Source of the DNA: Micropterus salmoides
Lineage: Eukaryota > Chordata > Actinopteri > Centrarchiformes > Centrarchidae
DNA length: 64,000 nucleotides
Direction of reading: 5' to 3'
Assembly: GCF_014851395.1 (NCBI RefSeq)
Contig: NW_024042261.1
Span: 35,179,942-35,243,941 of the forward strand
Under the pieces are notes generated by a model that saw only the letters and a program-made list of their open reading frames with translations, ran no database searches and was not told the DNA's origin. Each line of letters begins with the position of its first letter. The stretch's first letter is position 1. Of the stretch, positions 1-12,200 are shown in pieces. Both the position numbers and the translations under genes were made by a program.

Positions 1-119
1 GTGGTAATACATAGTTGAATAGATGAATGAGTATTGGCTGCGACAAAATGTCACTGCCAATTGTTTTTGTGATCAGATCAGTCCTCACATAAAATCATAG
101 ATGGCACAACCAAAGTTAC

Positions 120-3100
120 CTGCTACGTAGGAAGATGTGTTTGGCCTGTTTGATGATCTTCTCCAGAAGCCCCTCATTCTGCTGCAAGTTGGAGATTTCA
201 GCTTTGTCGTAGGCCTGCGGCCCTGCTAGTCGCTGGCGTTTATGGCCAAAAGGGGCAGTAGCAGGATGTGGCATCACCACAGAGCTCAGCTGTTGCTTGT
301 GGAACTGTAACAGAGACAAGGTTGTTAAATTAAATGATAACTGATTAAATTAAACCATTATGAATAAAGGAAAGACTTGTACTGATGGTGGTTTTCTAGA
401 TGTTTGGGGAGCTATTTATCTTTGTTCAAATGTGTTGCAGGGCGTCTCCCGTCTGCTTTGGTGTAAGCACATTTCCCATGGCTGACAAAAAAGACTGAAC
501 TGAACTAAAGTAAAACTGTAATTTTGCTGTTTAAATATTTTCAGATCGTAGTTTGGCATCTATTTATATTTCCAGTCTTATCCCTGTAATGGGAATTGTA
601 TCCTGTGAACAAAAGTCAAACTGGTTGTAAAAAGGTTTCCAGCTGAGCCAAGTAAATTTACTATCCAGCATTTCTAGACAGTACGGACCATCCGATACAG
701 TATTTTTTAAAAACAAATCCAATAATCATATTTTGGCTAATAATCTTCTTTACACAAGCCATATCATAAATAAAAATTGTGATGGTTCCTGTAAACTCGT
801 TTCTTTTTAATAATTCTGAACTAGGAATGAAGTGGGCAGAGCATTTTCTGGTTGATAGACTTGAATGAGCTAAACTACAGAATGGTGCACTGTTTCAAAG
901 CATTTCTATACTTCAGTTTCTTATCATTTATCAGCTGACATAAGTGCCGATACAGATATATCTGCAATAAGCTTATCTCTCTACTAGACAGTAGCTTCAG
1001 ATGAGATGCAGAGTGTCTTCACACAGTGTTTCACCTCTCTCATCATTTGATGCAGATTGTGTTCCAGTACGTAAAGATGGTCGTCTGGTTTGGGTTTCTC
1101 TGGGGACACCCGATGGTTCTTTTTATCTCCCGTTGAGTGGCACAGTGAGATGGAGAGCTGCAGACCTATAAAGTAGGATTACAGGAACAAACAAGGCGCA
1201 AGTCTGTTTGTCAAAGCAGACTCCAGAGCCACAGAGATGATAAAAAAGGCAGGAATGTTTGATTTACAATGTTTGATCACTTAGTGTTCCCTTTTCCCCT
1301 CAAAGTTATTCAAATGCTAATATTAGGAATAATATTTGTCCCAGGGTAGAAACTGAACTTTAGATAAACTACTACTGTAAACAACCTCTTTCTATAAATA
1401 GTTTTATCTTTTTCCTTAGTGTTTTGGAATAATCTTTCATACAATCAGTTATCACATGTCACTTTTCCACTTTTAGAGTATGATACTAATAAAGAACTAT
1501 TAGAACATAGTATGGGCAGTGGTCTTACTTAACTTACAGTATAGGGACATAAAACACATAGATTGTGTACTTTAAAGTCAAATATGCAACAACCATAGAT
1601 CCTCTCATGATTGTGTCTAACAAGACTGTATTTGTGCTGAAGTTTTCTCACGGCGATGTTGTCATGAGCGTTCTAACCTGGGAACGGCTGTGAGATGATC
1701 TGATTCTTCACAACAATGTGAGGGATCTGGGATTTAATCTGAACAGCTTCCCTGGACAGCTGGGCAAAGATCTCCTTACAGAGCAAAACGTTCTGAGCCG
1801 CCTCTAGCTTCACATGCCACGCCTGGGTTCCTGGGTGGAAAGAAAGGTAAAAAAAGAGATGGCGTCAGGAAGATCAGAGAGAGAACAGGCGAGGAGAATG
1901 GGAAAAGAGAAAAAAATATATATAAAAATTTGGGTTGTGGAAGAAAAGAAAGTAAGGGAATTTCAGTGATGACATACATTTACTAATTATACAGACAGAG
2001 ATTCAGACAGTTACATGTCTTTGTGTATTGAACCATACCAGCTTTGGTTTTTGGCGGTCTCCGGAACAGGTTGACGGTTCCCAGATCACCGATGTCTGGA
2101 GCTTGTTTCTGGATGGACACCTGAAGACAAAAACAGCACTCGACTAATTGAACTACATGTTTATGAAATTTTACATAGTGTATGGGTGATGTGGGTGATA
2201 TGGAAACTGTAAAAAAAAAATAATAATAATAATAAAAAAAAATAATTATAGCTGCACCAAATAGATTCTATGTAACTAACTCAAATATTTACGCTGCTAT
2301 AAGATGATACTTCACTCAAGATCTTTTTTTTTTTTTTTTTCCCTCTGTCATGCAATTCACACAAAAATGCAGGGGGGGGTGGGGGGGTGGCAACTAAATG
2401 AACTCCAATTTCTAATTAGAGTGTGATGGACAATTCACCTATATAAAATCAAAATCACCACAGACGTATTTTAATAGAACATGTCATTGTGGAGAGACAT
2501 TTTGATCCATGTTTCAGTGTTTCCCACAGGATTTTAAGAGAGTATGGTGATTAATTCTTAATATTCTTCTCTTTAATGTTTTTCTAGCAACCTAAACTAA
2601 ATAATAGAAAATAAGTAGAGAAAAGTAATTTCTCTAACATTTTATTGTTGTTTTTCTTACTTTTAATGGACACATGTAATATGTTTTATACTTTCTCTGA
2701 ATATAATCCAATTAATCTTATTTCTATACTGTATAAACACCTTACTTTTACAACCGGACGTTGTCACATGTATCCTTGCGCTAAATTCATCAAGTCCGAC
2801 CCAATTTGATAAATTATGTTGCATGTGGTTCTCATGTCGCGTAGCATGAAGACTTCACAGCCTCTCTTCAGGTAGGACTCTCATACTGCAACACTTTTCT
2901 TTATAGAGAGAAAATTCCAGGATAAAGTCGCTAACCTGCCTGTCAGTGCGAGCTTACAGCAGCGCCCACGTTAGAGGTCTGAAATGTTATTATGAGACGT
3001 GTAAAAATATATTTGGTTCATTTTGAAACTATGGCGGAGCAAATTAGACTGGTCTAATTAGCCGCCATGGTCTCGTTAATTAACAGGAAACACTGATGTT

Positions 3101-4986
3101 TTGTTTCCCTCTCACCTTGATATAAGCAGATCCCTCCAAATCACTGGGTATCTGGACATCAAGGGGGCAGTAGTCCTCTGGGATCTTTTTGTCCAGATCA
3201 ATGTCTGTGTTCTTGATCACCTCAAATGTGCCATGGTGAGGAAAAAGGGAACCTGCAGGGATACATAATGAAAACATGTTAGCTTGGGGTTATCCTGTCT
3301 GGTAGAAGAGGTGTCCTCATGTTAGATGGCTACATTTATATAGCGCTTTTCTCTAAAGTTTTTTGCTGCTCATGCACACACACAATGGCAGCAAGCTATC
3401 ACGCAGGGTACTGGCCAACCATTGGGAGGAATTTGGGTTTCAGTGTCTTTCCCAAGAACAGGAGAAGGTGGGAATCAAACCACCAACCCTGTGATGATGA
3501 TTCGACGTGAACGACCTGCTTTACCTCCCCAGACACAGCTGCCCATTACTTTGTTTTGCAAGAACCCTTTTCCAGATTTGACTAAACATCCATTAGATGC
3601 CTTATCACCTGCGCTCCTGTAGCTGAGGTCTCCTAGGATCTTGTCACCCACTTTGCGTAGTTTCCACTGTGAGCGGAGACGCAGCAGCTCAGAGTTGAAG
3701 TCCCTCTGCCTCCTGTTCTCCATGTTCTCGGTTACTGACTTATTGAGTTTCTCTGCTCCCTTCAAGAGGAGATGTGCTGCTGTGGCCAATGATTTCTTTT
3801 TACTGATCAGCTGGAACACCTGGGGGGTCTGCACAAGGTGAAGGTGAATGGAGAGTGGATGGATGTGTGTTAGAGAGAAGGTGCACAGATCTCTTTGAGA
3901 AACATGAATATTTTATCAGTGATATTATTAAGCAGTTTACCTTGCCAGCTGTTGGATCCTGAGACACAGGGTCTAAGGCCATGTACTTCTTCTCTTTCAC
4001 CACGCTGAGCACATCATAGAGTACACACATCTCCGTCAGGGCACTGCGCAGGTTGTTACGCACCGAGTCCCAGGGCCAAAGAGATGGCTGAAATTTTACT
4101 GTGCCTGTGTAAGGAAACCATCAATCAGATCTTATTCTAACAGAGAAAACCAAATCAATTTGACTTTGTTATATTATATAAGAGTATATTTTATTTTGAA
4201 TCCATCCATGTCACCCATATGCGCTAATTCGGTGCAGGGTCATGTCTACTGGAGCATTCTGTATTAATAACAGGAAGGTGTTACAGGTAGGGACGTGAGT
4301 AATGACTGTTAAGGAAAGTCTCTTTACCTTAATATGTTTGTATTATGTTTTTTTTAAATATCGGGTTCCTACTTTATCTTGATGTGAAAGTCTTAACTTT
4401 TTATTTTTATTAATTAGATTACCAACTGCCTGGATAAGGGGCCATTTAACTTAAAACATCAGGGCATAAACAGTTTATTGGGGAAAAGTTGTGGATTTTT
4501 TATTAACTTTCATTAGTAAAAGACAGGACAAAAGACAAGCTTGTAGTATAAAAAAATAATAGTCCAGCAATGCATTACATTTGAGGACCTTGACAAAGAG
4601 AGCTGTAATAACAGATTAAAATTTAACTTAGCTGTGCAGCAACCTGAGATCTCTAGTGTTATCAGTGATGGATCAATCATAGCTGGTGCCACTCAGATTA
4701 ACAGAATCTAGCTCTGACTCTAAATTCTCCTTGCTTTCTGTTGAGAGGTACCTTCTTCTTCCTCCGGCTCCTGCTTGCCCCACTCACGGCCCCTGGGTTC
4801 ACCTTCGCCTCCATCCTCCTCTGAGTCAGATCCCTGGCTGAAGTCAATCCTTTGTGCCAACTTTGCCAAGTTCTGGGACATGGACAGAGGGGGGACATAT
4901 GTCTCTGTCCCATCCAGGGCCACTTCCTGCACCTGCTTCTCACAGGAAGACTCAATGCTGACCCTCACCGCTGGACCACCAGACAT
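120..4986 (-). CDS. med17: Mediator of RNA polymerase II transcription subunit 17 (partial, N-terminal two thirds)
   Basis: MED17 is a head-module subunit of Mediator and contacts RNA polymerase II and other head subunits in the nucleus. Eight coding exons read on the minus strand: 4752-4986, 3941-4104, 3609-3828, 3116-3252, 2039-2120, 1678-1830, 1035-1165 and 120-304. All joins keep phase and use GT-AG, giving 435 codons plus 2 bases. The start is ATG at 4986; MSGGPAVRVSIESSCEKQ matches the vertebrate MED17 N-terminus closely. Other family stretches seen are PPLSMSQNLAKLAQRIDFSQ, VRNNLRSALTEMCVLYDVLS, RDFNSELLRLRSQWKLRKVG and EGLLEKIIKQAKHIFLRSR. The usual length is about 650 residues, so the C-terminal third lies beyond the left edge. 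It is head-to-head with cep295. A non-coding first exon ending at 5581 (AG|gtaaga), joined to the acceptor at 4996, is likely. No break is seen. Confidence 0.97.
3327..3540. repeat. Degenerate teleost interspersed repeat in a med17 intron
   Basis: The run starts with 'tttatatagcgcttttct' and continues through 'gggtttcagtgtctttccc' and 'gggaatcaaaccaccaaccct' to 'cgacctgctttacctccc'. This follows the layout of a very common fish interspersed repeat, recognised from memory of its conserved phrases. Its class was not determined. Confidence 0.55.
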
Positions 4987-5194
4987 GATGACAAAGCTGA
5001 TATGAGGAAGACAAGCAGAGAGATCACAGTAGAGGACAAAGCAATTCAACAAAATGAATCTCGACAACCTGTGCTTAATAATTTGAATAATTTGACATGT
5101 TTTTAAACCAATTTGAATAAAAGGAGACCAAATACAAATTCACAAACGTTTGAACTGAAAATGAAATGTATGGGGTTGATTGTTCTTATGTAGT

Positions 5195-5262
5195 TTGTAT
5201 GATGCTTTGGCAATATTGTTATACATTCATGCCAATAAAGCTAATTTGAATCGAATTGAATC
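5195..5262 (+). repeat. LINE-type 3' tail near the med17 5' UTR
   Basis: 'tttgtatgatgctttggcaa' followed by 'gccaataaagctaatttgaa' and a short TTGAAT-type repeat resembles the 3' end of common fish LINEs. It is short and truncated, inside the likely 5' UTR intron of med17. Confidence 0.4.
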
Positions 5263-5707
5263 AACAGTAACATGGTTTCACCACCTCCAAATCTATACTA
5301 TTATAATTTAAGCCATTTAGGACTGTTGGGGACCTGTTGGTTTATCTGTTAAATGAGCTGGCTTGTCTTTAAATCTTGAGATTTTTAACAGTAAAGTAAC
5401 AGCACAAACAATAATTACTTATAATGGCTTCACTGTAGCAGCATTGGGTTGTATTTTTTGCTACGTTTAGCTTGCAAGGCTAGCTAGCGTTAGCCCCTTG
5501 CTAATCTCACAGGATAAATAAATGGCCGTGGAGCGCGAAAGCTATGTCCAAATATCAGCTTTTAATTGTGTAAATCTTACCTCTGATATTCACTAGAATC
5601 ACAAGTACAAACGGTTATTCACTGGAGTTGTGGTATATTTTCCTGTAGCGCCCTGAATACTTAACTCTTCGCTCCCTTTAACGTTACACAGATACAAGCG
5701 GGCTCTA

Positions 5708-5721
5708 CTGCCCCCTAGCGC
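5708..5721 (-). promoter_or_regulatory. CTCF core-like motif in the divergent promoter
   Basis: Read on the minus strand, the 14 bases (GCGCTAGGGGGCAG) match 12 of 14 positions of the vertebrate CTCF core CCASYAGRKGGCRS. It lies between the likely med17 and cep295 start sites. Motif match only; binding is inferred. Confidence 0.4.
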
Positions 5722-6200
5722 GGTGCTAACGGAATCGGAGGCTGCTTGTAGTTTTAGGAGCTTCACGTCACTTTCTTTCAAATCGTTTTAATTTGCAGAT
5801 GAAGTCGTCGTTTTTTGGTTTTATGTACTTTAGGTTAAAAATTATTTAAGACGCACATAACATGAGCAGGAACTTGTTAAGTCTCTGGTCGGAAACATTA
5901 GTAAGGGGACTGGCGGCGGGCAGTTTAAACCACCGGATGTGACGTTCAGGACAAAAACGTTCACTCGTTTGTTTCAGGTTGGCATGGGTTTCAGGTGATA
6001 AACAAAACATCTGGGCTGGATTTCACCTCATTTGGTCTTTCTGTAATGAATTCGCATTAGCTTTACTTTTTACTTTCTAAAATGTAATTTTAAGTCGTGA
6101 TGGCTGTGAATGCCTGCGACACAGTGAAGCTAGCCAACGTTAGTTAGCACGGCTAACGGTGGAGCTAACGTTTCCTGCTGTTTTCTTTAGTTTTGGGGAA

Positions 6201-6263
6201 ATGTCCAAAAGCACATTTGAAGAAAATGAAGAGAAAAGTGGCCAGATTAAGACTGAGCCCTAA
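6201..6263 (+). other. Short upstream ORF overlapping the cep295 start
   Basis: An ATG at 6201, 25 bases before the cep295 ATG and in another frame, opens a 20-codon reading frame that ends at 6263, inside the cep295 coding sequence. If it lies on the mature mRNA (the acceptor ending at 6190 implies so) it could lower initiation at 6226. Nothing suggests the peptide itself is functional. Confidence 0.35.
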
Positions 6264-9200
6264 CGAAGAGGCTCGGATAATACGAGAGGAACATGAGAGG
6301 AGGAGAAAACTGCGAATACAGCAGGTAACTAACGTTAATGTCTGGTGATAATAACAACAACAGGCTTTCTGCTCCACTTTTTTAATGATAAACCGACAGA
6401 CGTACAGAATTAACACAATGGATGTTTCATTAAAAAAAATATTATCAGTTAGACCAGGCTTAATGCTACTGTTGCACTGTGATCATGAGTATGTTTTGAC
6501 ATGGGTTGTTGTACCTTTAGCATACCTCAAATCTTTTTAATCTAAAGTGTATACACAGTATTCAAGTCACCATATGTGCTTTTGATGCGCTGCAATTGAC
6601 ATAAAGCCAAAAATCAGGCTGCCGCTTTATGGGAAGTAGCTGTTTTACACTTAATCTCTTTAAATGGCACAAATTAAAGAAACAGATACCCAGAAATCTG
6701 TTAAAAATAAAAAAAATATTTTTGGCAGTGGTAAAGTGTAATATTTTACTCTCCATATCATGTATTCTGTGGCTGTGAACATCACAGTTTTTTTTATTTA
6801 TTTATTTTTACTATGAACTTATGGGATCTGTGCTTGATGTCTCTGGTCTCTGTTTCAAAGTCATGATGAACAGTTCTGAAACCAGCCTAGAGTGAATCTT
6901 ATCAGCTCTGATTTGCTTTTATAAAGGAGCTTGGTTCTGGTTCAGTTTGTTGTTGTAATTTATGACACACTTTAAACAGCACATCTTGCTTTTTTTGAGC
7001 CACCTTTATGAAAAATACCCCTCTGGATAGTTTTCAAAATCAGATATTGTTTTAAGACTGAGTATGCATGTATATATTTTGTATTGAAAACCAGGTGCGG
7101 GAGCAGCAGAGGTACATCGCGCTGCAGATCCGCCGAGAGGTTGAGCATAGACGGCAGCGTGAGCTGGAGCAGCTGGAGGAACAGCTGAGGGAGGACTGGG
7201 AGCGACAGCAGAGGGAGAAACTCAACACACTGCAGATGTTATACCAGGAGAGCCTCCAGCTTCTCGGTCAGGGACACAGGAGTGCAAAAGAAAACGTAAG
7301 ATAACATCTAAATCTCACTGAAACAGATAATCAAAGGCCAAACCAAGGAAAACGTCTTAAACCAAAATGTCAAGAAAACCATCACTTTATAATAGTTTGA
7401 CTTGAAGATGTATACATTGTACAAATCATTAGATCTGTGTGTTGTCATTTTGATTTTATGCAAAAGGAACCCGACTTGGCAGCCATAGCTCAGAGAGAGG
7501 GGGAAAATCACACCAAAGCAGAGGAGCGTTATCGAGAAGCCCTGAAGGAGCTCAAATCACAGAAACTTAAAGACCATGAGAGGCACAGCCGGTGAGCAGC
7601 ATCACAAACATTTGCATTTATAATCAATTATATTCAAATTACCAAATTAACAGAACATTGAGTCAATTCCTTTGCTTTTCTGTAGATCCATCAATGCCAG
7701 GAAGAAGGCATTACAGGTAGAAAAGGAAAGATCAGCAAAAGTAGCCAGCCTCCCACCTCCTCCTCCAAACCCCATTCAGGTGATTTTTCCAATCTGTAAT
7801 AATAATTACTCACTGTTTTCCTGTTCTAAGTTGGCCTAATAGACCACCTGGATTTGGTAGGTGACATTTTAGTTTATGATAAGAATCAGTCAAATTAACG
7901 ATTGTTAACAAAACAAGATGACACATCTAAAGATGTTTGTCTGTAGCCTGATAATCAGACTGAATTGCTCTTTGGTATCTCTTCATTATTTATTAATCTA
8001 TTTGAATTGCTATAAAAATTGGAAATGTGGCTGTTGATTCAGAAGTCTGGACCAGCTTAGTCTATTTGTGGATTCATATGCCCATTCACAAATCATGTTT
8101 GTTTTGGCTTAGGCTCAGCCTTATTGTATCTACAAATTAGTGTTGCTACCATGTTAGAAAATATGTGAGAGAAAGGAAAAACAAGAGGAAGAAGCGGAAA
8201 AAAGCCCAAGAGAGACAGGATGTGCATAAAAGCTAAACATTACATAATCTGTATTTCATTGTGCTTACTTAAATAAAATAATACAAATTAAACTCCCAGC
8301 CACATTTAGATAGTCTGCTGCTGAACCCTGAAATGTTATTGTGTGTTTGTGATTTATCGCAAATATCAAACGTGTTTTATCTGAAGTGATTCTCTCCTAA
8401 GGCTGTGGTGTTAGAACACAAGTCGTACAGATCTGGGAAAAGTCAAGGTTACATCGTCTTTTCTTGCTCAAGCAGAACATCGATTTCAAGAAGCCACATG
8501 TGGTAAAGAAATCTGATGTGAGCGCTTTCGCTGCTACGCATTACCACATGCCTGAGAGCACAGTGGACCGAGAAGGAGACACAGAGCAGGTGATTCCAAT
8601 TATTTTATGCACTTAAGCTCATGGTTTGTTAGTCCCCCTCCTTTCTGAGTTGTCTAATCTGTATATGTGTCTGCAGCCAAATGCCCATGAAGGAGCTGAG
8701 CTGGAGGCGAGGAGACTGCAGGACTTACAGAGGGAGGAAAAGAGGAGGCGAGAGGAGCAACTTGAGAAGGCTCGTCTCAGAGGGAAGCAGGCTCTGAGAA
8801 GGGAACATCTTGTGCAGGTACAACTTACTTGGTACCTCATGAGCCAATTGTTCACGTGTATTTGACAGATAATATGATGCTACTTGGTATCACTATTGCA
8901 AACACTTTTGACCAACAGCAGGACAACAGTATTTACAAAAGTAAGAAGACTACCCTTTTTAAGTAATAAAACGATTGTAGTGATGATTTGTATTGCTGGG
9001 CGTAAATGGATGTTTTGTCTGTATACTTGACACATTTGTCACATAAAAACAGAACCACGGTGATCCAAGATCCTAGTGCAGTTCTTCATAGGAAAATAAT
9101 AAAATACATTTTCACTAAACATGTTTCATAGACTTGTATCAGAATGCCAAGGTGTCATGTAACTTGTGAAAAGAGAAAAGGAATGATCAGGATTAATAAT

Positions 9201-12200
9201 ATATCAAATGCAGCTTTTTGTGCCTGATGTGTTTTTGATGCTCTCCTTTAGGACCGTGAGCGCTTGCTTGTTGAACTGGAGCACCTGCAGCAGACAGACC
9301 TGCTGAGGAGGAGACAGCAGGTGTCACAGATGCCTGCTCAGATCTTCCAGCCTCTCTATAAGAGACAGGAGACGAGGGAGGACTTCCAGAGGGAGATGGA
9401 GTTTGCCTTTGAGGACATGTATACTGGAGAGAGGAGTAAGGACAGTTCAGCAGTGTAGTAATTTGCTATGAATGTATTTTGTAACAAGGATGTGTCACCG
9501 GTTTTCAGTAATTATGGCTTAGCTTAAAACCATCCAAATATAGAGCCAGAAGGTGGCAGTCTGTCAATGCGTTGAGCTTTTTTTGTATTTTTGTATTGTA
9601 AAATAGTGTCTAGTTTTAATGGAGCCTCATTAAACACCTACTGTGTCTGATCCCAGGGGTCAAAGGTGACCTGGTGGTCCAGCTCGTGCCTGAGCCTCTG
9701 CCAGCTCTGTCGACAAGCAGCCAGGACCAAGAGCTGGACGTCACACTGGATGAAACTGCCACATCGGGAACAGAAAACACACAACATGACACTGAGCAGG
9801 AAACATCTGCTCAAGGTGGAGAGAAGCACCAGATACACAGAAAAACTGACCTCATTAGTTTTAAGGGTTGTTACATTTGTTAAAAATGTTTACTGTGATA
9901 TTATTTACATTTTATGTAAATTCTTCAGTCAAGTACAAGTATCTTATCGTTACAGCCCTGCAAACTATCTGTCTTGCGTGATAATCTGAACATAATTCAT
10001 TCAAACTGCATTCAGCATTTTTATTTTTCTAACTTGCAGTGGAGCCCTCCAAACCTGCTCCTAGACGAGCGTTAAAGAAACTCCTGGATCGTATCAGGAG
10101 CCAGAGGAACCAGTTGACTGACCACGGAAGTCATGGGCCTGCAGCCGATTCACCGACCGCCATCACCGATCAGGTCCCAGAGCGGGACACAACCATCGAC
10201 ACAGGCTCTCTGACCAGCGAGGAGAAAGACAAATCGTCTGTCCACTCACCACCAGGTAAAACTGCAATGTATCAACTGTAATGAAATAAATCTAGGAGGC
10301 CATGCACAATCTGACAATTTCCCCCCTAGATACTCTCTTTTATCTGAGCTTTGGCATGTTCTAAATTTATATAAAATAATGATAATTATTGATATATAAA
10401 GATGTTATAAATATTTTTTAGATTTTTATCTATTTTAAAAACAAAACTGTATGGTCAAAGTGATGCAGTCCCACTGCTACTAAGCTGGGGGGGGGTTTTG
10501 GCTCTTTTCCAGTTTTGTTTTCCAGATATGCATCACAATTTAGTTTTTGTAAGATAATAATCATTTTGTATTTAATTCCACCAGCATCGGAGGCAACAGA
10601 TCAGTCAACTGCAGCAGATATTCTACTTCCCGATGCACTTGCCAGCAGAAGTCATCAATTTGAAGAAGAACGAAAGAAAAGGGTACATCCTGAGTCCCAT
10701 TTGTTTGCTACAGAGCAGGAATAATTTTAAACGTAAAGGTCAGGAGCAATGTCTGCTGCCATTCACAGGTAACCAGATTTAAATATGTGTACTAGAGCCC
10801 TACTGATGAATTGCCATTCCAATATTATCAGCCAATATGAGATAATTGCAGATAAATCGGTATCAGCTTATAAATGACAATAAAAAATGGAAACGTTGTA
10901 TAGTTTGTCCACCAGAGGGCATTCTTGCAACTTCCCTATTGGCAACACAGTTTGCCACCAGTTCACATAGAAATTCACCACAAAACACAGCAATCAGCTG
11001 TGCTTTGGTTCAAAGAACTATTTATAACAATAAAGTTTATGTTTAAACTGCATTATATCATGTTATTTTGGTGAAGTCTCATAGCTTCATGAAATATATA
11101 ATATAATAATAAAAGAAGAATATCACCCGATAGATTAGATTTCAAAATCCTGTCTTAAAAAAATCCTATATTGGTTGGGCTCTTGTGTCCTGTATATCCG
11201 GTGACAGTTGTTAGATCATATTGTAAGAACATATTGTGGAGACACTGGAAACATGCAGTATGCTGTAGGGATGAACAATTAATTAAAACTTTCTCAAACG
11301 CAATATGGCCTACTGCAATTTTCAAATTTCAGGACCTGCAAAAATTTTTAAAGGCTAGATGTGTGTCAAAATACAATTTTAAATTAAATATTGTCATGCT
11401 GTAGAGATGTCCTGCCTACTCATCACATTATACAAACATAAGAAAACATCTTTGTTTGGTACCGGTCCTTGCAAAAAATTAATGTTCCCACCAATATCAT
11501 ATCGCAATTTCAATATCAGCCATTGCAGTTTTTCTGTAATTCTTTCAAAATCGTTCAGCCCTATTGTGCAGTTATGCATAGGAACAAACATAACAATTAA
11601 TTGTATTAATTTTTTGCAAATGCATTACATTAACTGACAAATAGTTAAACTATAAGAAGCAAAAGGTTGATACTTGAGTGCTGAGTTTTATGTCACACCA
11701 AGGTACCGGTAGTTAGCTAAACCTGTTCACAAAAAAGCCCTAATCCCAATTTTACAAAATCCCCTTAATCAGTATTCATTGTAGAGTTAAAGAGTTTTTT
11801 GTGATTGGTCAAAATGTATTGATCCAGGTGTTTGTCATTACTTAATTAGTCCAGCCTCTATCTAAAGCAGGAGTGTGTTGGGCTGGGAAGTCAAATTTTC
11901 AGAAGAGACTTCTGAGCTTGATTCCCTGTTCTGGGGGGCGACATTTAAAGTAAAGCTGAGCATAATGCAGGCTGAATGGAGATGAACACAGGAGCCACAC
12001 TCAGGGCTGCAGTGAGAGGAAATCCTCTGAGGACTGCATTTCACAGGAGGAAGAGGTGCAGACTGAGAAGTACCTGCTTGCCTTGGTCCAGGGATTAGAC
12101 AGATTGTATTATGTGGGCTCTTATTTTTCAAACTGCAAAGTCTCAACTTGCATTATCTTTAAAACAAATGATCCCTCAAAGGTTATTTTTTTTCCTCTAC

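Larger units (their letters stand above)
4987..6225. promoter_or_regulatory. Divergent med17/cep295 promoter and 5' UTR region
   Basis: About 1.2 kb separates the two start codons. On the minus strand a donor (AG|gtaaga) sits at 5581-5576 and an acceptor ends at 4997, so med17 probably has a non-coding first exon near 5581-5700 and a 5' UTR intron. On the plus strand an acceptor (ctttag) ends at 6190, 36 bases before the cep295 ATG, and donor-like CAG|gt sites occur near 5980-5997, so cep295 probably also has a 5' UTR intron. The stretch at 5700-5950 holds an ETS/CRE-like run (ccggatgtgacgttca, 5934-5949) and no TATA box, as expected for a housekeeping bidirectional promoter. Exact start sites cannot be read from sequence. 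Confidence 0.6.

Noticed and set aside
8400..8475. Longer cep295 exon 5 starting near 8401
   Set aside because: From that acceptor the frame carried from exon 4 meets a stop; the acceptor ending at 8475 keeps frame and aligns with the family (NIDFKK).
11862..12146. Open frame in cep295 intron 10 as an extra exon or gene
   Set aside because: No family similarity, and no splice sites that keep phase with exons 10 and 11.
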